From an uncultured Phocaeicola sp. (GTDB lineage: Bacteria > Bacteroidota > Bacteroidia > Bacteroidales > Bacteroidaceae): a stretch of 47,818 nt of DNA. Within the stretch, counting starts at the first letter, position 1, and every line of letters begins with the position of its first letter. The DNA lies in contig CANQSM010000014.1 in assembly GCA_947626525.1 (NCBI GenBank), positions 1 through 47,818 of the forward strand, written 5' to 3'. The notes under the pieces are model-generated. The model was given only the letters and a program-made list of their open reading frames with translations, did no database searches and was not told the DNA's origin. The translations under genes and the position numbers were made by a program. Below, piece by piece: positions 1-9,101 of this stretch.

Positions 1-73
1 CACATATAAAGATACAAAATATATCTCAGATTACCAACTTTTTAGACAACTTTCTTATCCCGAACTGACGTAA

Positions 74-119
74 AAAGTTCCATTCAAGCCTGAAAAAGTC
101 ATTGCTCAAATGGAACTTT
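74..119 (-). terminator. Probable intrinsic terminator of the carboxyltransferase gene
   Basis: An 11-bp perfect inverted repeat (AAAGTTCCATT at 74-84, AATGGAACTTT at 109-119) with a 24-nt loop lies 50 bp beyond the stop codon of the minus-strand gene ending at 170. Read on the minus strand the second arm runs into a short T tract. The long loop makes this a moderate call. Confidence 0.5.
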
Positions 120-169
120 ATTTATTCTCTCCAAATGGAGTTTCGCAAAACCGTAGAAATGTATATTAT

Positions 170-1945
170 CTACGCAAAAATTTCAGAACGCTCAATGTAA
201 GCCAAGACCTCTCCGGCCTCAACAAATTGCCCTTGCTTCGCACATACTTCAACAATACGTCCCGTAAATCCTGTCAACACATTCTCATTTTCCCCCCAAG
301 GAGTGGACAAGGAACAAAAGACTTCATCATGATGGTACTTACGTCCAATAAACGGATCGGTACAATGTCCGTCGAAACTTACATCATACAATACCCGCCC
401 TCTGCGTGGCGCCACAATCGGATCGGCTTTTGCCCGCTTGATTTTCCGGATTTCATCCTCATTCATACCCTGTTTTGCCATAGCCATATCCTTAGCACGT
501 TGCAAGTCGTCCATGAAACGTTGCTTGGCCACACCGGACTTGTAATCCCGATACTGGCGGTCATGCATGGCCAGTTCAAAAAGTTCTTCATCATCCTCTC
601 CATATTCCCATCCGTTTTCGTCCATCTCCTTACGGTATTTATCCAGCTCATCAGGATAATAGCTCTGAGGGTCTTCCTCGGTGAATTCATAACCTTTCGA
701 TTTAGCCAAATCAATAATCTCCGGCGCCAGTTTACCAGGCAGACGTCCACTCTTACCCAAAATCATATCCCATGTATGGCTGTCAATCATGGAGAACCGT
801 TCTTCCCCTTTAATCAACTGCATCACATTCATCAAAGCCACATTCTTCACATACTGGCTAAACGGAGTAACCAACGGAGGATACCCCAACTTCGGCCAAA
901 CATAAGCGACTTCATCAAACAACATCACCATCAATTCATCAAGCGTCATCGGATCCTTCCCTTGTCCTTTCAGAATCAAGTTGATGCCGGAATGCACACC
1001 TTTCAAGTCCGCCATCATCGAACCCATCATTCCTCCAGGCAATCCACATCCCAACAATAAAGAAGACATATGTTTGTTTGTCGGATCCATAAAATATCCC
1101 AGAAAATCATCGATAAATTCTTGTGTCAGACTACGCACCTTCATATATGCGTTCATATTAATTTCCGGAACATCAAATCCCGCATTTTTCAACATAGACT
1201 GCACCGAAATGATATCCGGATGTACCTTTCCCCACGACAATGGCTCCACAGCCGTATCGATAATGTCCGCACCGTTTTTACATACTTCCAGAATAGAAGC
1301 CATAGACAGGCCAGGACCAGAATGGCCGTGATATTGAATAATGATTTCCGGATGCTTCTTTTTAATGTTCTTCACCAGCTTGCCAAGCATGGCAGGCTGA
1401 CCGATTCCAGCCATGTCTTTCAAACAAATTTCAGGGGCACCCGCCTCTACCAGCTGATCGGCGATACTGGAATAATACCCTACCGTATGTACCGGTGAGG
1501 AAGTAATACACAAAGTAGCCTGGGGAATCATTCCTGCTTCCAAGGCATACTTTATAGAAGGAATAATATTCCGAACCTCATTCAATCCGCAAAAAATACG
1601 TGTGATATCCACTCCCTGGGCCTTTTTTACCTTATACATCAACCGGCGCACATCGGCTGGAACCGGATACATACGCAATGCATTCAACCCTCTGTCAAGC
1701 ATATGCGTCTGGATACCGGCGTCATGAAATGGTTTAGTAAAAGCGCGTACGGCCTTATTCGGATTTTCTCCATATAACAGATTAACTTGTTCAAAGGCTC
1801 CACCATTCGTTTCTACACGAGCGAAACACCCCATTTCAACTATATAAGGAGCAACTCTCACTAATTGATCCACACGGGGCTGATATTTTCCGGACGATTG
1901 AAACATGTCGCGGTAAACAAGACTGAACTTGATTTGTTTTTTCAT
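170..1945 (-). CDS. Carboxyltransferase subunit (oxaloacetate decarboxylase alpha / pyruvate carboxylase subunit B type) with a non-biotinylatable carrier domain
   Basis: The 591-aa product has the TIM-barrel carboxyltransferase fold of the OadA/PycB/transcarboxylase 5S family, which moves CO2 between a carboxybiotin and pyruvate or oxaloacetate. Visible family motifs are the N-terminal YRDMFQSS (counterpart of the usual RDGHQS), EICLKDMAG carrying the carbamylated lysine, and the metal-binding YHGHSGPG. A conserved PycB-like region follows. The last ~75 residues resemble a biotinyl/lipoyl hammerhead (TGRIVEVCAKQG...GEVLAYIERSEI), but where the family has EAMKM this protein has ERSEI, so the biotin-accepting lysine is a glutamate. 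Either the partner subunit carries biotin in trans or the domain is only structural. It is followed by a terminator-like hairpin at 74-119. The precise substrate cannot be decided from this window. Confidence 0.85.
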   Translation of the reverse strand: MKKQIKFSLVYRDMFQSSGKYQPRVDQLVRVAPYIVEMGCFARVETNGGAFEQVNLLYGENPNKAVRAFTKPFHDAGIQTHMLDRGLNALRMYPVPADVRRLMYKVKKAQGVDITRIFCGLNEVRNIIPSIKYALEAGMIPQATLCITSSPVHTVGYYSSIADQLVEAGAPEICLKDMAGIGQPAMLGKLVKNIKKKHPEIIIQYHGHSGPGLSMASILEVCKNGADIIDTAVEPLSWGKVHPDIISVQSMLKNAGFDVPEINMNAYMKVRSLTQEFIDDFLGYFMDPTNKHMSSLLLGCGLPGGMMGSMMADLKGVHSGINLILKGQGKDPMTLDELMVMLFDEVAYVWPKLGYPPLVTPFSQYVKNVALMNVMQLIKGEERFSMIDSHTWDMILGKSGRLPGKLAPEIIDLAKSKGYEFTEEDPQSYYPDELDKYRKEMDENGWEYGEDDEELFELAMHDRQYRDYKSGVAKQRFMDDLQRAKDMAMAKQGMNEDEIRKIKRAKADPIVAPRRGRVLYDVSFDGHCTDPFIGRKYHHDEVFCSLSTPWGENENVLTGFTGRIVEVCAKQGQFVEAGEVLAYIERSEIFA

Positions 1946-2153
1946 GAGTTAATATTTTATTAAGGTTCTTACTTTTTGCTTTACAAAAATAGATATTTCA
2001 CCTAATACCATAAAATTTTTCTCATAAAAAATCTAAAATCAGAGTGTAATCATAGAAAAATGAAAGATACCTCCTCCTTCAGTCTTATTTACCGGATTGC
2101 GTTTTTCAAATAAAATCTTTTAATCAATCTTATTCATAAAGATTCAGGTTTAG

Positions 2154-2801
2154 TTAATAATCCTGCTCACATTTCCCGTCCTCTCCTTTCAACACAGGCA
2201 AAGACAAATGATATTTTGCCGCAAGAATTCTTACGACTAAAACACTGGTTCCACTGATAAGCTCCGTAACAATCAGATCAATATTCAGCCATTCACACAG
2301 ACCATAAAACAGTCCGCCCACCACACAGGCCAACGCATAGATTTCCTTTCTGAAAATCAAAGGCACTTCATTGATGAAAACATCACGAATCACACCTCCT
2401 GCCGCACCGGTGATGGTACCCATAATGATAGCGACCCACAAAGGAAATCCCAACGACAAGGTTTTTTCCATCCCAACCACAGTGAACAACGCTAAACCGA
2501 TAGAGTCAAATATAAAAAAAGTACTTTGCTGACGAATCACCATCTTACCAAATACAATCACCCAAAGCAAGGCCAGCGCCGAGCAAATCAGAAAAATGGG
2601 ATCCGTCATCCAAAAAGGAGTTTTCCCAAGCATCAAATCCCGGATTGTTCCCCCTCCGATAGCCGTCGCCACTCCTACTACATAAGCACCGAACCAATCA
2701 AAACGCTTGGCAGAAGCCAGACGAATTCCACTGATGGCAAAAGCGAAAGTGCCTATAAATTCCAGCACCTGCACAAAGGCAGGCATAGTAAAGTTACTCA
2801 T
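2154..2801 (-). CDS. Trimeric intracellular cation channel family protein (UPF0126/TRIC, YicG-like)
   Basis: A 215-aa polytopic inner-membrane protein with about seven hydrophobic segments. It carries two copies of the glycine-rich repeat typical of the UPF0126/TRIC family: AIGGGTIRDLMLG near residue 50 and GAAGGVIRDVFINEVPLIF near residue 135, the hallmark GGG-x-x-RD motif followed by a P-rich turn. Bacterial members form small trimeric cation channels; the physiological ion is not settled. The length matches the family (about 200-220 aa). It lies 28 bp downstream of the hydroxyacid dehydrogenase gene on the same strand, so the two could be co-transcribed. Confidence 0.85.
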   Translation of the reverse strand: MSNFTMPAFVQVLEFIGTFAFAISGIRLASAKRFDWFGAYVVGVATAIGGGTIRDLMLGKTPFWMTDPIFLICSALALLWVIVFGKMVIRQQSTFFIFDSIGLALFTVVGMEKTLSLGFPLWVAIIMGTITGAAGGVIRDVFINEVPLIFRKEIYALACVVGGLFYGLCEWLNIDLIVTELISGTSVLVVRILAAKYHLSLPVLKGEDGKCEQDY

Positions 2802-2829
2802 ATCGTTTCATGCTTTAATACAATTTCAT

Positions 2830-3786
2830 TCAGACCGCTACGTTATGAATGGTTTTTCCTGAAAGAAAACTTCTCAAATTTTCTACCGCCATATCCATCA
2901 AGCGGGAACGCGCTTCTATGGTAGCCCAGGCAATGTGAGGGGTCACATAACAATTCCTTGCGGCAAGCAATGGATTATCCGCTTTGGGAGGCTCGCAGGA
3001 CAACACATCCACCCCGGCCGCATAGATTTCTCCCCTATTCAACGCATCGGCCAAATCGTGTTCATTAACCAAGGGTCCCCTACCCGTATTAATAAGGATG
3101 GCAGAAGGCTTCATCTGTTTCAGGCGTGCGGCATCCACAAGATACTTCGTCGTATCTGTCAACGGACAATGCAAACTTACCACGTCACAGGTACGGAACA
3201 GATCGTCCAACGATACCTTAGAAACACCCGAAGGCAACTGTTGCTCATTTTTTGAAGTATAAACCAATACCCGCATACCAAAAGCTGAAGCGATACGGGC
3301 CGTTGCCTGACCGGTATGGCCAAATCCCACGATTCCCATCTTCTTGCCGGCCAACTCCATTAGCGGAGTGTCCCAATAACAAAAGTCACGACAGTCCGCC
3401 CAACGTCCTATCCGGTTCTCTTCGGTGTAATGCTCTACATGCTGAGTTATGGCCAATAAGTGCGCGAACACCATTTGAGCCACAGAATCCGTACTGTAGG
3501 CCGGTATATTAGTCACAACAATTCCCCGTTCCTTTGCCGCTTTCACATCCACCACATTGTATCCGGTAGCCAACACGCCCACATACTTCAAATCCGGAAG
3601 GGATTTCATTATATCAGCCGTTAATACGGTTTTATTGGTAATCAATATTTCCGCGCCCGCAGCACGTTCCACAACCTGTTCCGGAGTAGTACGATCGTAT
3701 ACCGTACATTCTCCCAACTTTTCAAAGCCGTTCCACGACAAGTCACCCGGATTCAGGCCATAGCCATCCAAAACTATTATTTTCAT
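2830..3786 (-). CDS. D-2-hydroxyacid dehydrogenase (glycerate dehydrogenase / hydroxypyruvate reductase-like)
   Basis: This 318-aa protein has the full 2-hydroxyacid dehydrogenase architecture: a split substrate-binding domain around a Rossmann NAD(P) domain whose dinucleotide loop is GIVGFGHTGQATARIA (about residues 150-165). The catalytic triad positions are visible: Arg in NTGRGPLVNE, Glu in GVDVLSCEPP and His in YVTPHIAWATIEAR. Its general role is reversible reduction of a 2-keto acid. The length and the HIAW motif favour the glycerate dehydrogenase/hydroxypyruvate reductase subgroup over SerA, since no ACT domain is present. The exact substrate is inferred, not shown. Confidence 0.85.
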   Translation of the reverse strand: MKIIVLDGYGLNPGDLSWNGFEKLGECTVYDRTTPEQVVERAAGAEILITNKTVLTADIMKSLPDLKYVGVLATGYNVVDVKAAKERGIVVTNIPAYSTDSVAQMVFAHLLAITQHVEHYTEENRIGRWADCRDFCYWDTPLMELAGKKMGIVGFGHTGQATARIASAFGMRVLVYTSKNEQQLPSGVSKVSLDDLFRTCDVVSLHCPLTDTTKYLVDAARLKQMKPSAILINTGRGPLVNEHDLADALNRGEIYAAGVDVLSCEPPKADNPLLAARNCYVTPHIAWATIEARSRLMDMAVENLRSFLSGKTIHNVAV

Positions 3787-3903
3787 TCTGCTTGTTATTT
3801 TATTGCATTCTTATTCTTTACTAACAATCGCTCTGCAAAAGAACTTGCGAAAGCCCGATTCATGACAATGGGTCCTCCCCACAGTCGCGTGATCCCGATT
3901 CCC

Positions 3904-5178
3904 TCAATCCTTATACCGTTCTTTCCAAAGCGCCTCCATCCGTTCCCTCAGCTTCGCTTCTGCCGGATTGTCTTGCGGATACCAAAAGCGGTACTTCTCC
4001 GCCCCGTCAGGAAGAAACTGCTGCTCCACAAAATTCCCCTTGTAAACATGCGCATATTTATAGTCTTTCCCGTAACCCAAATCTTTCATCAACTTGGTAG
4101 GCGCGTTGCGTAAATGAAGCGGGACAGGTAAATTTCCGGTCTGATGTACGGCCTCCAATGCATTGCCGATTCCTTCATACGCTGAATTGCTTTTGGGGCT
4201 GGCAGCCAGATAAACCGTCACTTCAGCCAACGGGATGCGTCCTTCAGGCCATCCAATCTTCATTACGGCTTCAAAAGCGGCATTGGCCAGCAACAAGGCA
4301 TTCGGATTAGCCAAGCCTATATCCTCGGAAGCCGAAATCAACAACCGCCGAGCGATGAACTTAGGGTCTTCCCCTCCTTCTATCATACGGGCCAACCAAT
4401 AAAGCGCCCCGTCCGGATCACTCCCCCGTATGGATTTAATGAACGCCGAAATAATATCATAATGCATCTCTCCGTCTTTATCATAAGCCAACGGATTTTC
4501 CTGTAAACGCTCTGTCACCTTCTCATCCGTAATCACCACTTTCTCATCCGAATCAGCCTCTACCACCAGTTCCAGTATATTCAGCAGTTTCCGTGCATCT
4601 CCGCCGGAAAAGCGAAGCATGGCGTCGGTTTCCTTTAATATGATATCCCGCTCTTTCAATATCGTATCTGTCGTAATGGCTCTCTGAAGCAACTCAAGCA
4701 AATCCTCCTTTTCCAATGATTTCAGCACGTAAAGCTGGCAACGGGACAACAACGGCCGGATGACCTCAAAAGATGGATTCTCTGTAGTGGCCCCTATCAA
4801 GGTGACGGTTCCGGTTTCCACAGCCCCCAATAAAGAATCCTGCTGGGATTTGCTGAAACGGTGAATCTCATCGATAAACAAAATGGGACTCGACTGAGAA
4901 AAAAAACGGTTACTCTTGGCACGCTCTATCACATCACGCACATCCTTCACTCCGGACGTCACAGCGCTCAAAGTATAAAAGGGTGTCTCCAACTTATTGG
5001 CTATAATCCGCGCCAGCGTGGTCTTCCCCACCCCCGGAGGTCCCCAGAGAATGAAGGATGAAACGCGCCCCGTATCAATCATCTTCCGCAAAATAGCGCC
5101 GGTTCCCACTAAATGTTTCTGTCCGATATACTCGTCCAATGTCTTCGGACGTAATCTTTCTGCCAAAGGTTGTGCCAT
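3904..5178 (-). CDS. rarA: Replication-associated recombination protein A (RarA/MgsA AAA+ ATPase)
   Basis: The 424-aa protein is a clamp-loader-like AAA+ ATPase. It opens with the RarA signature around PLAERLRPKTLDEYIGQ, then Walker A GPPGVGKTTLA (about residue 46), Walker B LFIDEIHRF, sensor 1 IGATTENPSFEV and the arginine finger in LLSRCQLYVL. The C-terminal half is the MgsA_C tetramerisation region (GSDPDGALYWLARMIEGGEDP; NALEAVHQTG). RarA acts in the cytoplasm at stalled replication forks with SSB. The gene starts 11 bp after the stop of the DUF5686 gene on the same strand, so co-transcription is likely. Confidence 0.95.
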   Translation of the reverse strand: MAQPLAERLRPKTLDEYIGQKHLVGTGAILRKMIDTGRVSSFILWGPPGVGKTTLARIIANKLETPFYTLSAVTSGVKDVRDVIERAKSNRFFSQSSPILFIDEIHRFSKSQQDSLLGAVETGTVTLIGATTENPSFEVIRPLLSRCQLYVLKSLEKEDLLELLQRAITTDTILKERDIILKETDAMLRFSGGDARKLLNILELVVEADSDEKVVITDEKVTERLQENPLAYDKDGEMHYDIISAFIKSIRGSDPDGALYWLARMIEGGEDPKFIARRLLISASEDIGLANPNALLLANAAFEAVMKIGWPEGRIPLAEVTVYLAASPKSNSAYEGIGNALEAVHQTGNLPVPLHLRNAPTKLMKDLGYGKDYKYAHVYKGNFVEQQFLPDGAEKYRFWYPQDNPAEAKLRERMEALWKERYKD

Positions 5179-5189
5179 ACGCGTAAAGT

Positions 5190-7766
5190 TTAAAAAGAGA
5201 ATTTAATGCCAAATCGGATACCGCTCTTACTGATATTCGGATGATCCAGATAAGTCAAACGGCGAACATACTCCACCTGAAGGATTTTAAATATATTATG
5301 AATCCCCGCGACAATTTCCACGTACGGCGTGTCCCGCTCCATGGCAAAACTGCTGGGATGCCCGTCCCGCGTAGGAAACAGGAACAAGTCCCCGTCTCCC
5401 GGACGTAAATCAGGGTTGTTCTTCTCTGTCAAATCGCCATACATAACCTTAACCCCCAAATGCTCACGCCATTTCAAACGATGAAGCAAAGGTATACGGT
5501 TCAACAGCTTTCCATTCATATCATAATCCAAATCCAACGAGGCATATCGATCGTTCAGAAACTCCATATTGTTCATCAGGTTAAATGTGCCGCTCTGCAA
5601 GAAATAAGAGAGGTTGGCCGGAGCAGTGGTCAATAACGGGAAAGGCACCTTATTCCATTGGGCTCCCATCCGGAAGCGTACGTCCATACGCCCCCATGAA
5701 GCCAGCCACACACGCTTGAACACGGAAAATTCCGTCAGGTTAAAATCATAATCTCCCCCAAACACATCCTTGATTCCCATCGTGTGCGTCAAGGTAAAGA
5801 CCGGTGCGTTCCGGTTAATCACCGAACGTCTTTGCTTGGAATTGATATACTGCTCTCCCGGCGCGTAACGCAAAGTCAACGCCACTTCCGTCGTATTGAC
5901 ATCATGCACCAAATTCGGTGTCCCGCTGCCGTCATTACGTATATAATAAAGTTTTCCGGCCGGCTCGTCGTTCAAGGCTTTCAGCTCCAGTTTCGTGGAA
6001 AATCCGCTATACGCCTCATACTCGTATTTCAAGGCTATCTTGCGAATATAAGACATCTGGTCGACTTTGGTGGTCTTGATGGAGTTGAACATATTGTCCT
6101 TGTCCATAGCGAGAAACTTGTCCACCGGGGACTGGACATCGTACTGGTAAGCCACAGATATGGAATTCCGGGGGAACTCAAAAGGCATATACGCTTTCTT
6201 TTCAAACGAGTATTCCGCTTCCGCACTATATTTGGAACGATGGTCCTTCATACCGTAAGCATAATATCCTTTCAGGAAAAGATGGGGATTGAAGTTAGCC
6301 GTGGTGGTAGCTCCAAACCGCAGGCGCAGCCCATCCACATAATTGCTGGACACGATGGTACCCAACGGGCCTACATCCACTTTACTTGGTGTCTTTTCCG
6401 AACCTGTCTCCACGTAATTCTCCACAAACAGGCGCAAAGCAAAAATAACAAAACGCAAATTCGGCGCATTCTCTATATCTTTCACAAACGAATCCATGGA
6501 AGCTTCCTTCCGGGACAGAGGTATCTGGCGGTGTGTTTCCCAGAACTTCGTATCCTTCATCAACGCATCCGGCGCCGTCTGCTTGGAACGGGTATTCCCA
6601 AAATCCCTTTCCGGTATGGCGGCAAAAGAATGGTGGTCATAACGGGTCGTCCTCCTAACCAATACTCCCTGCAACTTCAAAATAGGCGGGTAAATGTCGG
6701 TCGACATATCATCCGACATCACCGCCCAGTCTCCATTCGGTAACATGCCGTATTCTTGTGTAATTTTCAAATTCTCCACAAAGTTCACTCCGGTATGCTT
6801 GGGAAGCTGCATCATGCATTTCTTCACGGTATACGAAGAATCCGCCAATACATACAGGTGCCCGGTGAAGCCGAAATCCTGCGAGTTCTGGGGGACGAAC
6901 GAGAGATGGAAGCATTTATCCTTTTCCACATAAAGAGTATCCATAATGTAATACTTATAGAAGGAGATGGCGTTATCGGATATCGGGCTGATAAACTGTT
7001 TTTTCAATAAATACATGTTGTTATCGTAGATATTCACATCGGCAAACACTTCCTGCATGATTTCCGTCACCGCATCGCCCACATCGAACAACTTATCGAT
7101 ACCGGTGGAATTCATCCCTTTCACCAATATTTTCTTCATCTTCGGGTCTTTCCGGTAAAGTACCTCCGAAGCCGTTTCCTGTACGGATATAGGTACCACC
7201 AGCTGATTGGTTTCTTCATCAACCTCCACCTGATCAGCCAGGAAAGGGAGTTTCTTGTAAAGTCCCTTGTTCAACCGTTCCGGCGTCATCTCATTCAAAG
7301 CCATGGTGATCTTCTCGTATTTGTCATACCTGTAAAAATCATTGTCATCCAAATTGTTTTTCTTTTTGGCCGCAATCACCTTCCTCATCATTATCACCGC
7401 CGGATTATCCTTCTTCTTATATCGCTCCCGCTTAGGTTTTACGACCACCTCATTCAGTACAATGTCCTCCGGCACAAGCTGAACGTTCAGTTTCTTTGTC
7501 ACTCCCGGAACGATTCTTACCTTTTTCCTCACATACCCCATTGCCGAGAATGTCAGTTCCGTCCAACCATCACGGCTTTCCACCTGATAATATCCCATAT
7601 TGTCCGTAATGCTTCCTACCCCTTTCCCCTCATAATACACGGAAATGTACGGAAGCCTTTCATGAGTCAGCGAATCCGTCACCACTCCTCTAATCTGAGC
7701 AGACAGCTTTCCGGACAACAATAAAGACAAACAAAGTATGCTATACCTTAAATATTTATGCTTCAT
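5190..7766 (-). CDS. DUF5686 outer-membrane-type protein with N-terminal carboxypeptidase-D regulatory-like domain
   Basis: I start the protein at 7766 (858 aa), because MKHKYLRYSILCLSLLLSG...AQ is a clear signal peptide and the minus-strand sequence just before it contains GAGGAAAAAAG. An upstream in-frame ATG at 7790 would add eight residues. After the signal comes a CarboxypepD_reg-like beta-sandwich (IRGVVTDSLTHERLPYISVY...GYVRKKVRIVPG, about residues 25-110), found at the N-terminus of many Bacteroidetes surface proteins. The remaining ~740 residues match the DUF5686 pattern: rich in aromatic and alternating residues, ending in a GIRFGIKFSF-type strand as expected for a beta-barrel. No biochemical function is established. 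Membrane location is inferred. Confidence 0.85.
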   Translation of the reverse strand: MKHKYLRYSILCLSLLLSGKLSAQIRGVVTDSLTHERLPYISVYYEGKGVGSITDNMGYYQVESRDGWTELTFSAMGYVRKKVRIVPGVTKKLNVQLVPEDIVLNEVVVKPKRERYKKKDNPAVIMMRKVIAAKKKNNLDDNDFYRYDKYEKITMALNEMTPERLNKGLYKKLPFLADQVEVDEETNQLVVPISVQETASEVLYRKDPKMKKILVKGMNSTGIDKLFDVGDAVTEIMQEVFADVNIYDNNMYLLKKQFISPISDNAISFYKYYIMDTLYVEKDKCFHLSFVPQNSQDFGFTGHLYVLADSSYTVKKCMMQLPKHTGVNFVENLKITQEYGMLPNGDWAVMSDDMSTDIYPPILKLQGVLVRRTTRYDHHSFAAIPERDFGNTRSKQTAPDALMKDTKFWETHRQIPLSRKEASMDSFVKDIENAPNLRFVIFALRLFVENYVETGSEKTPSKVDVGPLGTIVSSNYVDGLRLRFGATTTANFNPHLFLKGYYAYGMKDHRSKYSAEAEYSFEKKAYMPFEFPRNSISVAYQYDVQSPVDKFLAMDKDNMFNSIKTTKVDQMSYIRKIALKYEYEAYSGFSTKLELKALNDEPAGKLYYIRNDGSGTPNLVHDVNTTEVALTLRYAPGEQYINSKQRRSVINRNAPVFTLTHTMGIKDVFGGDYDFNLTEFSVFKRVWLASWGRMDVRFRMGAQWNKVPFPLLTTAPANLSYFLQSGTFNLMNNMEFLNDRYASLDLDYDMNGKLLNRIPLLHRLKWREHLGVKVMYGDLTEKNNPDLRPGDGDLFLFPTRDGHPSSFAMERDTPYVEIVAGIHNIFKILQVEYVRRLTYLDHPNISKSGIRFGIKFSF

Positions 7767-7930
7767 CTTTTTTCCTCTGTAATAATACACATATTGAAAC
7801 GCAAAGTTAATCAGAAAAAATGAGTCTCCATGAAAAGAGAAGGATTAAAAAGTCTAATTTCAGAAAAGCAGAACAATCAGAATGTTATTTTGAACAGAAA
7901 TGGAATCAGAACAGGAACTGAAAAAGGTAA

Positions 7931-8050
7931 GAAAAAACTCTTAAGAAAGTCCGCAAAAACTCCGACAGTTTTCCCGCTCCTTCTTATATTCATAAAGAGT
8001 TCATTTTATTCATCTTCATTTTTTCACTTTCGCACAGATACGCACGCATT
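7931..8050 (+). repeat. Dispersed palindromic intergenic repeat, copy A
   Basis: Contains AAACTCTTAAGAAAGT, then AAAAACTCCGACAGTTTTCC, then a tail (TTCTTATATTCATAAAGAG ... TTCGCACAGATAC) that is closely similar to the tail of copy D at 44843-44986. Related cores occur at 23021-23110 and 33211-33300. It sits in the spacer after the DUF5686 gene and about 220 bp from an IS982-family remnant. I see no gene in 7800-8260. Confidence 0.75.
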
Positions 8051-8267
8051 GGAACAAATAGAATATCTTTACTGTAAATATTTAATTTATAGTTGATTGT
8101 GAGGAATTGAAGATGTGAAGATGAACGAACTTTTATATGAAAAGCAGTGCCAAGGAGGCTACTGAATTGCCTATTTCCTGTCGGCTATCTCGACATATTG
8201 TTTCCTTGAAAAGAAACCCGCCATTGAAGTGAAGTTTATCAATGACGGGCTACTTACTATTTTCTGA

Positions 8268-8690
8268 TTAATGACTATCCGCATGATGTCCGTCTATAAA
8301 TTTTTGACCTAAAGTCGGTGTTATAGTTGATAACAGTGAAAGCGAGTTTATCAAATAGTTTTGTCTGCATACCTTTTCCTGATAGAAATGCTTCAGACAA
8401 CGGTATCCCGAGTCATGGAAAAGTATCATGATGAGCATGATTTCCGCTTTGGACATGGTGGAATCACAATGATATTTACGCTTTGTAGCAGATTAAGCGT
8501 GTATTTTGTCATCATGGCATCGAAAAATTTGCAAAAATCATCTGCCATACAAAATAATTCTATAACTTTGCTTTCGGTGATCATAGCGATTATTGTTTGT
8601 AAATCTTTATAAATCAGTACTATAAAGTTACAACAATTCTCGCTAATCACCAAATCAATAAGAACTTAAAATTCGTCGAACTCACGTTAG
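8268..8690 (-). mobile_element. IS982-family remnant, left end and N-terminal transposase fragment (frameshifted)
   Basis: On the minus strand an IS end-like motif (ACGTGAGTTCGACGAATTTT, from about 8685) is followed by about 100 bp of leader and an ATG at 8584. This opens MITESKVIELFCMADDFCKFFDAMM, the beginning of Bacteroidetes IS982-family transposases as I remember them. Around 8456-8470 the reading shifts frame, and MSKAEIMLIMILFHDSGYRCLKHFYQEKVC continues the same transposase. It then degenerates and stops at 8268. Only about 90 of some 300 residues remain and no catalytic core is left, so it is dead. Similar ends are found at 44090 and 44575. Confidence 0.75.
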
Positions 8691-8792
8691 CTATATTGTA
8701 CGGAAAAGAAAGTAATAAACATAACGAATGAAAATTATACCCAATTTGTACCTTTAGTCCCTATTGCTTTTTCTTATGCAGAAGGAGGTGCA

Positions 8793-9101
8793 ATGGGGTG
8801 TCCTGGTCAGATTGTTATCATAGATAATAATAGTAGGATTTATTGTCTAAATATTTATGATTTTGAAGAAGATGTAATAAAGATAATCATACCGGTTCTG
8901 TTTGAATGTAAATTTGGAATGTTTGAAAAAGATATACCAGCACTAGAGTGGCATAACTTTTATTTGGGTATGGGCAATCATCTTATGGTCAAAGATCCCA
9001 TATTTGACGAGTTCTATCCAAAGGCTGGAGAATATGATGGAGAACCAGGAATGTTGTATCAAAAATGGATTGATTTAGTACTGGAAATTATAAGTAGATG
9101 A
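8793..9101 (+). CDS. Hypothetical protein, possibly 5'-truncated
   Basis: An acidic 102-aa protein that I do not recognise (CLNIYDFEEDVIKIIIPVLFE ... PALEWHNFYLGMGNHL). The ATG is preceded at close range by AGAAGGAGGTGC, a strong Shine-Dalgarno for this phylum. However, the same frame stays open upstream to 8691 and reads protein-like there (NENYTQFVPLVPIAFSYAEGG). The native start may therefore have been lost where the IS982 remnant ends at about 8690. Its stop overlaps the next gene as ATGA (9098-9101), indicating translational coupling with the membrane HD-domain gene. The small acidic character would fit an immunity or antitoxin-like partner, but nothing in the sequence proves this. Confidence 0.6.
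   Translation: MGCPGQIVIIDNNSRIYCLNIYDFEEDVIKIIIPVLFECKFGMFEKDIPALEWHNFYLGMGNHLMVKDPIFDEFYPKAGEYDGEPGMLYQKWIDLVLEIISR

Noticed and set aside
110-1060. Plus-strand open frame opposite the carboxyltransferase gene
   Set aside because: Antisense shadow; the minus-strand gene has all catalytic motifs.
5784-6743. Plus-strand open frame opposite the DUF5686 gene
   Set aside because: No domain features and antisense to a strong gene.
7830-8096. Plus-strand 88-codon frame
   Set aside because: It runs through repeat copy A and is low complexity (K, S, F rich).
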